Assembly: GCA_012840975.1 (NCBI GenBank)
Contig: DUVP01000032.1
Location: 124,001 to 188,000 of the forward strand
Source of the DNA: Mogibacterium sp.
Lineage (GTDB): Bacteria > Bacillota > Clostridia > Peptostreptococcales > Anaerovoracaceae
DNA length: 64,000 bases
Direction: 5' to 3'
Within the stretch, counting starts at the first letter, position 1. Every line of letters starts with the position of its first letter. Made by a program: the position numbers and the translations under genes. Under the pieces are notes generated by a model. That model searched no databases. It saw nothing but the letters and a program-made list of their open reading frames with translations, and was not told the origin of the DNA. Of the stretch, positions 57,144-64,000 are shown in pieces.

Positions 57144-57239
57144 CTATAATTTGTTTCTGTTGTTTTTCATAAGCAGAAGCAGGTACCACAAACAAAGTGC
57201 AACCAATACTCCTCCCATAATCTTAGCAAGCATTTGCAT
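57144..57239 (-). CDS. Candidate single-TM micropeptide, 31 aa (MQMLAKIMGGVLVALCLWYLLLLMKNNRNKL)
   Basis: ATG-to-TAG frame with RBS-like GGCGGTGAG, 20 nt after fbp stop; hydrophobic core with basic tail; too short for the ORF track. Confidence 0.5.
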   Translation of the reverse strand: MQMLAKIMGGVLVALCLWYLLLLMKNNRNKL

Positions 57240-57258
57240 ATTCTCACCGCCTTTCCAG

Positions 57259-59208
57259 TCAGTAAATCTCCTTAATTCCTCCGCTTTTGAATTCATCATC
57301 CAGAGCTTCTAAATTTGCTATTTGCCTGCGGAGCTCCTCTCCGTTATCCGTATCTCTTATCCTTAACCTCTCTCCGAGTTTATCTACCAGATGCATCACA
57401 GGTCTGTGGAAGACTTGCGTTCCATCTTCCTGAAGAGGCTCGTAAGGCTTATGTTCAGCTAAATATGTGTGCTTCGATGTACAGATAGCCGTATATCCGG
57501 CAATGCCCGTAGTTTCCTGATAGGCTTTAGAGATTCCGCCATCTATAATAAATATCTTACCTCCGCCTTTAACAGGTGAATCGCCGTCCTTAAACTTAAC
57601 CGGAACATGTCCGTTAAGGATCTTACCTATTTCCGGCTTCAGTCCAAAATCTAACAGGATTTTATCGGCAAGTTTTTCATCATCGATATATCTATAGTAA
57701 GGAACTGTACGCTCTTTATGTGTGGCCTTGTCTTCTATGAAATATCTTTCAAATGTTGTCATTTTGTCCTTGCCGAATAACGGTGAATTTTCCGACAGCC
57801 ACAGAAACCAAAGGATTACAGCCGCCTCGCCTTTTGTCTTTCCTACAGGTACATTATATCGTGCAGCCCTTATCATTTCATCGAGCTTCTGCATATACCT
57901 GGCTCCCTTATAAGTGTATCCTTCTATTTCAACTTCCTTGAATTCCCCCTCTTCATCGAGGATCATACATCCGTGATAGAAGAGATTTCCGTTGCTTATT
58001 TTGTAAAGGGCTCCGCATGTATACATGTAATCGATATGTCTTTGCAGCTTTTCCGAATTAATTATTGATGACTCTAATGCCACCATGACTTCCTCTTCTT
58101 CTTCGGTTAATTCATAAGGATTTTCCGGATCTAATGTAGGGAAATTAAGATCTCTCATAGGGTGTTCGACTCCCTCTATCATTACAGTCCCCTTTTCAAA
58201 ATCTATTGCCTCAAGAAGATTTCTCTTTTGCAGATTATATTCCGGATGAGCTATTATCTCCTGACCTTCCAATTTGAACTGTATTATCGAAATCATTTTG
58301 TGCATCTTCGAAGCCAGCTCTGTAGGTACCGGATTATATATATTTTTTTCCAGCAAATTCGGCTTAAAATATTCGCAAGGATCGTCCTTATAAATTTTCT
58401 CTGCCAAAGTCGCAAGCGGTCTCAGGTTAATTCCATACCCGACTTCAAGCATATCGAAGTTGTTATATCGAATGTTGATCCTTATCATGGTTGCGATGCA
58501 GGCTCTATTTCCGCAAGCTGCTCCCATCCAAAGAATGTCGTGATTGCCCCATTGAATATCTACACCTTTATTTGCCATAAGATAGTCCAGGATTTTATCC
58601 GACTTGGATCCTCTGTCAAATATATCTCCGATGATATGAAGTCTGTCGACAGTCATATTGCTTATAGCATCCGTCATATCTATTATGAAATCTTCAGCCG
58701 ATTCATATGCGATAATCGACTCGATGATTTCATCATAGTATCTTTCTCTATCCTCGGCATCGTCCGCAAACAAAAGCTCGTCCATAATATAAGCGGATTC
58801 TTTCGGAAAACTCTTTTTTACTTTTGAACGAGTGTATTTGCTTGACACTATACGACATATCAGAACAAGTCTCTGAATCGAAAGTCTGCACCACTCATCA
58901 AAGTCCTTTTCACTTTTTTTCCTTCGTGCAATTTCGGCTTCCGGATCATAAATAAGAGAAGCCAGATCGTCGCACTCCTTCTCGCTGAGAATGTCCCCAA
59001 AAGCCTGATCTATCCTCATGCGAATCATTCCTGAACCGCTTCTTACAAAATAGTGGAAAGCGTCATATTCTCCATGAATATCGCTGAGGAAAAACTCTGT
59101 TGCCTTCGGCAAAGCGAGTATTGCCCTCAAGTTGATAATTTCCGTCTTTACGGCCCTTCTGTTCGGATATTTTTCTGCCAGAAGGCGAAGAAATTGTATG
59201 TCCGGCAT
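57259..59208 (-). CDS. fbp: Class III fructose-1,6-bisphosphatase
   Basis: EFFLSDIHGEYDAFHYFVRSGSG, HIIGDIFDRGS, QWGNHDILWMGAA. Confidence 0.94.
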   Translation of the reverse strand: MPDIQFLRLLAEKYPNRRAVKTEIINLRAILALPKATEFFLSDIHGEYDAFHYFVRSGSGMIRMRIDQAFGDILSEKECDDLASLIYDPEAEIARRKKSEKDFDEWCRLSIQRLVLICRIVSSKYTRSKVKKSFPKESAYIMDELLFADDAEDRERYYDEIIESIIAYESAEDFIIDMTDAISNMTVDRLHIIGDIFDRGSKSDKILDYLMANKGVDIQWGNHDILWMGAACGNRACIATMIRINIRYNNFDMLEVGYGINLRPLATLAEKIYKDDPCEYFKPNLLEKNIYNPVPTELASKMHKMISIIQFKLEGQEIIAHPEYNLQKRNLLEAIDFEKGTVMIEGVEHPMRDLNFPTLDPENPYELTEEEEEVMVALESSIINSEKLQRHIDYMYTCGALYKISNGNLFYHGCMILDEEGEFKEVEIEGYTYKGARYMQKLDEMIRAARYNVPVGKTKGEAAVILWFLWLSENSPLFGKDKMTTFERYFIEDKATHKERTVPYYRYIDDEKLADKILLDFGLKPEIGKILNGHVPVKFKDGDSPVKGGGKIFIIDGGISKAYQETTGIAGYTAICTSKHTYLAEHKPYEPLQEDGTQVFHRPVMHLVDKLGERLRIRDTDNGEELRRQIANLEALDDEFKSGGIKEIY

Positions 59209-59221
59209 GGTTTACCTCCGC

Positions 59222-60496
59222 TTAATCGTGATCTACCTTCATGATATCTGCACCTAGCGATTTGAATTTTTCTACAAAGTTCTCATAACCTCTTTCAATA
59301 TGGTAGATTTCACTCACTTCTGTTGTTCCCGTTGCGACAAGTCCGGCAAGAACCATGGCTGCTCCTGCTCTTAAATCTGTCGCCCTTACTTTCGCTCCAT
59401 AGAGCTTCTTCCCTCCGGGTATGATTGCCTCTCTGTTTTCTGTCGATATCTCCGCACCCATCCTGTTGAGTTCTACGACGTGCATGAATCTGTTTTCAAA
59501 AACGGTTTCTCTTACCACGCTCTCTCCTTCGACTGTAGTAAGAAATGCCATGAACGGGGACTGGATATCTGTCGGAAAGCCCGGATACGGAAGAGTTTTT
59601 ATATCAGTAGCAATCAAATTTTTATTTCTCGCATCAACATATATTCCGTCAGGTGTAAGATCTATGTTTACATTACACTCCTTAAGCTTTGCGATTACCG
59701 GTCTTACGTGACCGGGAAGAGCGTTCTTGATGAATATGTCTCCTCTTGTTATTGCTGCTGCAAGCATAAATGTACCTGTTTCTATTCTGTCAGGAATCAC
59801 TTCATGTACACTTCCCGAGAGTTTTTCCACACCCTCGATCCTTATCATATCCGTACCTGCACTCTTTATCTTAGCACCCATCTTGTTGAGAAGATTTGCG
59901 AGATCGATTATTTCCGGCTCCTTGGCAGCATTTTCGATTATTGTTGTGCCTTTTGCCAGAGTCGCAGCCATAAGAATGTTTTCTGTTGCACCTACACTTG
60001 GAAAGTCAAGATATATAACATCTCCCTTAAGTCCGGTTTCCGGTACTGTAACGATAATTTTTCCATTCTCATAGTCTTCCTCAACCTCTGCCCCTAAAGC
60101 TCTAAAGCCTTTAAGATGGAGATCTATAGGCCTTTTTCCTATGGTACAACCTCCCGGAAGAGGCATGATTGCTTTGCCTTTTCTGGCAATAAGAGGACCC
60201 ATAGTGAATATGGATGCCCTCATAATGCCGACAAGCTCAGGATTTCCCTCTACCGATATAATTTCTTCGGTAGAAACCCTAAGCTCATCTTTATTGCTGT
60301 CATCCACTGTTGCCCCGTAACCGCGAAGTATATCTTTCATAACTTTAACATCTACAAGATCCGGAGCTCCTTCGATTACACAGGTCTCCTTTGTAAGAAG
60401 TGTCGCCGCAAGCAGTGGGAGAACCGAATTCTTCGCACCGCTGATAGTAACTTCTCCATGAAGTGGTCCATTATTATTGACAAGAATTTTTGCCAT
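59222..60496 (-). CDS. murA: UDP-N-acetylglucosamine 1-carboxyvinyltransferase
   Basis: GPLHGEVTISGAKNSVLPLLAATLL, PGGCTIGKRPIDLHLKG. Confidence 0.95.
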   Translation of the reverse strand: MAKILVNNNGPLHGEVTISGAKNSVLPLLAATLLTKETCVIEGAPDLVDVKVMKDILRGYGATVDDSNKDELRVSTEEIISVEGNPELVGIMRASIFTMGPLIARKGKAIMPLPGGCTIGKRPIDLHLKGFRALGAEVEEDYENGKIIVTVPETGLKGDVIYLDFPSVGATENILMAATLAKGTTIIENAAKEPEIIDLANLLNKMGAKIKSAGTDMIRIEGVEKLSGSVHEVIPDRIETGTFMLAAAITRGDIFIKNALPGHVRPVIAKLKECNVNIDLTPDGIYVDARNKNLIATDIKTLPYPGFPTDIQSPFMAFLTTVEGESVVRETVFENRFMHVVELNRMGAEISTENREAIIPGGKKLYGAKVRATDLRAGAAMVLAGLVATGTTEVSEIYHIERGYENFVEKFKSLGADIMKVDHD

Positions 60497-60518
60497 TGGT
60501 TACTCTCCTAAAGTTTAT

Positions 60519-61034
60519 TTATACAGCCTGTGCTGCTTTTCTTTCTTCTCTTTTCTCTTGCCTTTTGGCCTTTCTTTCCAGCTTCTTAAGTTTATGCTCA
60601 GCTTTTTTTCTCAGTTTAGTCTGTTTGTTGACCCTCCTGATTGCCTTCCTGGTCCTTTTAACTTGTTTTTTTGCTTTAGCTCTTTCAATATTTGTAGCAA
60701 TAAAAGCAAGAGTTCCGCCTCTGCTTATAATGAAATTGTGAACCAGACTTCCGAAATTCAATACCAAAAGTCCGGCAACCACTACCCCCAGAACTTTTGT
60801 TAAAGGTGAAGTATCCTCTACTACAGAGTTGACAGCATTCAATGCTGTTTTTTCTATTCTGTCCGCTTTGCCTTTAATCTCCTTAACAGCATTCTCACTC
60901 TCTTTTGTAAGAACCTTGATTTTCTTCATCAGGTCAATTGCATGTACAGCCATAATAGCCAGAACCACTACTAGAGCCGCCAGCACCAGAATAAGTAAAA
61001 ACACCAGTATTTGATTAATCGAAATAGTAATCAT
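60519..61034 (-). CDS. Membrane-anchored protein with very basic C-terminus (DUF948-like N-terminus)
   Basis: N-terminal TM and coiled region; tail KAKKQVKRTRKAIRRVNKQTKLRKKAEHKLKKLERKAKRQEKREERK. Confidence 0.7.
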   Translation of the reverse strand: MITISINQILVFLLILVLAALVVVLAIMAVHAIDLMKKIKVLTKESENAVKEIKGKADRIEKTALNAVNSVVEDTSPLTKVLGVVVAGLLVLNFGSLVHNFIISRGGTLAFIATNIERAKAKKQVKRTRKAIRRVNKQTKLRKKAEHKLKKLERKAKRQEKREERKAAQAV

Positions 61035-61052
61035 ATATTTCCCTCGTTCTTT

Positions 61053-61328
61053 CTACCTGGTATACTTTTCAAATATCTTCTGTATCATACCGAGACCTAT
61101 GTCAGCAAATCCGCTTATTTTCTTGGCACCGTCTTTGACTTTGTTTTCGATGCTGTCCAGTTTTGCTTTGGCTCCTGCGACTGCCGAAGTACCGCCGTCA
61201 AGGATTGCGTTTGTTTTCTTAATCGTATCTGTCAGATTTGATATCAAAACTATCAGAAAGACAACAAGCACTATAAGTGCGATAAGCAGTGTTCCGATCA
61301 AAACACCCTTTATACTAACTGTAATCAT
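61053..61328 (-). CDS. Small membrane-anchored protein (DUF948-like), paralogous N-terminus to the next gene
   Basis: MITVSIKGVLIGTLLIALIVLVVFLIVLISNLTDTIKKTNAIL; RBS GAAGGAG inside the listed ORF suggests start 61328. Confidence 0.7.
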   Translation of the reverse strand: MITVSIKGVLIGTLLIALIVLVVFLIVLISNLTDTIKKTNAILDGGTSAVAGAKAKLDSIENKVKDGAKKISGFADIGLGMIQKIFEKYTR

Positions 61329-61433
61329 AAATTTCTCCTTCATTTTTGCCTCTTTATAAAGGCCTTAGTATGGTAATAATTATATCGGTAATATCCTTCT
61401 CATTCAAGATTAAGAGTATTCTATCGGAAGTCC

Positions 61434-62186
61434 TTATCTTTCATACAGTCCGGTAATTTCCTCTGTATATTCTCCGTTTTCTTTGCGTACAATGATATCA
61501 GGCAGAATCCTGAGTTCAGGACCTCCGCCTTTTATTGCATGTATAAGGACTATATTCGCGGCTTTTCCTGCATACGGTAGAACCATCTGCATTTCTTTCG
61601 GTTCAAGATCAGCTTTTCTAAGAGCGTCGAATATATCTACCAGTCTTTCCGGCCTGTGCACAAGATACATGCTGCCCTTATTATCAAGCATTCCTGATGC
61701 TGCAGCTGCAAAATCGTGTACTCCCGCCGTCGTCTCATGCCTGGCTATGTGTCTGGATTCCGGTTTTGAAGGTATTGAAGCGTCTTTTCTGAAATACGGC
61801 GGATTCGATACCACAGCATCAAAGCTTCGTTCCATAAGTTCGTTAAATTCGTTAATATCTTTAGCAATAAATCTGACTCTGCTATCAAGGTTATTCATTA
61901 TGCCCGACCTTGTGGCTCTGTCTATTTCATCTTCTCTGATATCGATTCCCATCAGCACGCTTTCTGAAACTTTATGAGAAATTATGAAGGCTACAACTCC
62001 GCTTCCCGTCCCCAGATCCGCTATAAAGCTTCCCTTTTGTATACCTCTTGCTCCGGTTTCACCGGCGGCAAACGATGCCAGAAGAACGGAGTCAATACCG
62101 TAGCCGAATTCTTTATGCTGTATCAGCTTTATTCCTCCAAAGCCTATGTTATCTATTCTTTCTCCGTCTTTAAGTTCCCGGGTCAT
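61434..62186 (-). CDS. tRNA1(Val) (adenine(37)-N6)-methyltransferase-like
   Basis: IADLGTGSGVVAFIISHK, DAVVSNPPYFRK. Confidence 0.9.
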   Translation of the reverse strand: MTRELKDGERIDNIGFGGIKLIQHKEFGYGIDSVLLASFAAGETGARGIQKGSFIADLGTGSGVVAFIISHKVSESVLMGIDIREDEIDRATRSGIMNNLDSRVRFIAKDINEFNELMERSFDAVVSNPPYFRKDASIPSKPESRHIARHETTAGVHDFAAAASGMLDNKGSMYLVHRPERLVDIFDALRKADLEPKEMQMVLPYAGKAANIVLIHAIKGGGPELRILPDIIVRKENGEYTEEITGLYER

Positions 62187-63106
62187 CAGAAATCTCTCAT
62201 CATGGCCTCAAGTTCACGAATATCTTCTTCTATTGTTTCATTAGCATCGCTGCTTTCATCCTTATCACCTTTTGTCCTGTGTCTTTTTATCTCTTCCCTG
62301 GTGAAAGTCCTGATCTTATGATCGAAAACCTCTTCTCCGGTTTCCGGATCGATTTCTAATGCTCTGGTATGGATTTTTCCATTGAAATAGTCGACACTTA
62401 TTACTTTGGCCGGACCATCCGGTGTGTCTACTCTCTCATTATCGTTAGGCATTCCCTTTCGAAGCTCTTTGTATATCTCATCTTCAAAATTCAGGCAGCA
62501 CATAAGCCTGCCACAGGTCCCTGATATTTTGCTTGGATTAAGAGACAGGTTCTGCTGTTTCGCCATTTTAATTGAAACAGGCTGAAAATCGTGCAGCCAT
62601 TTACTGCAGCAAAGCGGTCTTCCGCATATGCCTATGCCGCCCAGCATTTTGGCTTCATCTCTGACACCTATCTGTCTTAACTCAATTCTGTTACGAAAAC
62701 ACCCTGCGAGGTCTTTGGCCAGCTCTCTGAAGTCCACACGTCCGTCAGATGAGAAGTAAAAGACTATTTTGGCTCCGTCTATCATAAACTCAACATCTAT
62801 CAGCTTCATATCGAGCTTATGTTTCGCAATCTTCTCACAACAAATCTTAAAAGCTTCATCTCTCCGCTCCAGATTTTTTTGATATGTCGCCAGATCTTTT
62901 TCCGTAGCTCTTCTCTCAATCGGCTTAAGTTCTGCAACAAGGCTTTCTTTTTCTACCATTCTGTTTTCAATGAGAATATGTCCCAGTTCCATACCCCTTA
63001 CTGTTTCAACTACGACATTTTCTCCACAAGTATATTTCTCTCCCTCAGGATCGAAGTAGTAGGTCTTCCTCGATTTACGGAAACCTACTCCTACTATCTC
63101 AATCAT
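62186..63106 (-). CDS. ricT: PSP1-domain protein RicT/YaaT
   Basis: RIELRQIGVRDEAKMLGGIGICGRPLCCSKWL, CGRLMCCLNFE. Confidence 0.93.
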   Translation of the reverse strand: MIEIVGVGFRKSRKTYYFDPEGEKYTCGENVVVETVRGMELGHILIENRMVEKESLVAELKPIERRATEKDLATYQKNLERRDEAFKICCEKIAKHKLDMKLIDVEFMIDGAKIVFYFSSDGRVDFRELAKDLAGCFRNRIELRQIGVRDEAKMLGGIGICGRPLCCSKWLHDFQPVSIKMAKQQNLSLNPSKISGTCGRLMCCLNFEDEIYKELRKGMPNDNERVDTPDGPAKVISVDYFNGKIHTRALEIDPETGEEVFDHKIRTFTREEIKRHRTKGDKDESSDANETIEEDIRELEAMMRDF

Positions 63107-63117
63107 ATATTTCCTCC

Positions 63118-63915
63118 TTATTGAACTTCCAAAACCAACCTTTTCAGGGCTTTGTTGTAGTCCATTCCTGACTTTATATCTTTAAGAGCGGATTCAGCAG
63201 TATTAATAGCATCTGCCATATCCTCTCTCGATGTACCGTATATCATTCTGTGTCTGTATTCATCTTCCAGAAGCCCGATCAGCTCTTCGGCATCTTGTCG
63301 CGTATTGATATTCTTTGCTATTTTTTCCCTTAATTCATAAAAGAAAATTTCCCCACCTGTAATCATTTCCACTATTTCATGGAGATTTTCTTTTTTTAAT
63401 ATTTCTTTTTCCTGATGTATCGTGTAGTCACTTACCCTTATAACAGTGCATCTTGATCTGACTGTTTTCAGCAATCTGTCCTTGTTCGATGATCCCAGTA
63501 TTATAATCGCTCCGGCTTCAGGCTCTTCCAAAGTTTTGAGAAGTTTGTTCTGTATGATTTCACTGAGCGAATCCGCATCATCAATAATACCGATAACATA
63601 TCTTCCGTATGATCCCATCCGCAGCCTGTCCAGCATTGCAACAGCGTCTTCTGTTTTATAAGAGTTCTTACCGCTCATATTCATATGATATACATCCATG
63701 CTCGTTCCTGCAGCTATCTGCCTGCAGGATCCGCATTTGCCGCAAGGTCTCTTTTCAGGATATTCGGATTCACATTCAATACCTGAAACTAACTTCTCTA
63801 TGAAGTCTGTCCTTATTTCGTCTTCTCCTTCTTCAATAATATATGAACGCGAGAAGCTGTCTTTTGCAGTTATATTCGAGATTATATTGTTCAATCTGTC
63901 TGTATCGAATTTCAT
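63118..63915 (-). CDS. holB: DNA polymerase III delta' subunit
   Basis: CGKCGSCRQI, NKLLKTLEEPEAGAIIILGSSN; followed by ricT. Confidence 0.88.
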   Translation of the reverse strand: MKFDTDRLNNIISNITAKDSFSRSYIIEEGEDEIRTDFIEKLVSGIECESEYPEKRPCGKCGSCRQIAAGTSMDVYHMNMSGKNSYKTEDAVAMLDRLRMGSYGRYVIGIIDDADSLSEIIQNKLLKTLEEPEAGAIIILGSSNKDRLLKTVRSRCTVIRVSDYTIHQEKEILKKENLHEIVEMITGGEIFFYELREKIAKNINTRQDAEELIGLLEDEYRHRMIYGTSREDMADAINTAESALKDIKSGMDYNKALKRLVLEVQ

Positions 63916-63935
63916 AGAATACTTTCTTTCCGGCT

Positions 63936-64000
63936 TTACATAAGTTCTTCCAGGTATGCCCGGATTTCATTTTTAATATCTTCTATCGAAGCCGTTGCAT
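63936..64000 (-). CDS. C-terminal fragment of upstream gene (...ATASIEDIKNEIRAYLEELM*), possibly thymidylate kinase
   Basis: Open frame runs off the window edge upstream of holB; tmk-holB order is common. Confidence 0.4.
   Translation of the reverse strand, partial: ATASIEDIKNEIRAYLEELM

Noticed and set aside
1-64000. Apparent overabundance of TTCCGG/CCGGAA words
   Set aside because: Explained by codon usage (CCG-GAA, TCC-GGA) in the many minus-strand genes; no positional pattern seen by eye

Overview
Chromosomal window from a low-to-mid GC anaerobic Firmicute (Clostridia-like). It is mostly housekeeping and metabolic genes with no phage, transposon or CRISPR array visible. From left to right: a liv branched-chain amino-acid ABC operon; rluB-scpB-scpA-truA-prepilin peptidase; nrdG / DUF4143-type ATPase / nrdD with a 55-aa NrdD-like mini-ORF missing from the ORF track; arginase; rubrerythrin, a Fur-family gene and a DtxR-family gene; a GntR/ABC module; a pyr operon (pyrB with a PyrI-like zinc tail, pyrE, pyrF, pyrD, pyrK, carB, pyrC; no carA); tRNA-Ala; a dual-rubredoxin/ferredoxin pair; tsf-rpsB; an NCS2 purine permease; dnaE; a selenium-dependent D-proline reductase (prd) cluster; tRNA-Arg; cca; an LtaS-like sulfatase; pfkA/fbp; murA; trmN6-like; ricT; holB. 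The most interesting region is about 42.5-51.5 kb. There prdB is read through an in-frame UGA followed by a SECIS-like hairpin, a PrdE paralogue has Ser where PrdA has its pyruvoyl-forming Cys, a flavodoxin-like gene follows prdE, and a TSUP transporter with a structured leader flanks the cluster. Several operator palindromes (NrdR, Fur, GntR-linked) and two unannotated small ORFs were found by reading the sequence. All family calls are from recognition of the translated sequences; no database search was run.
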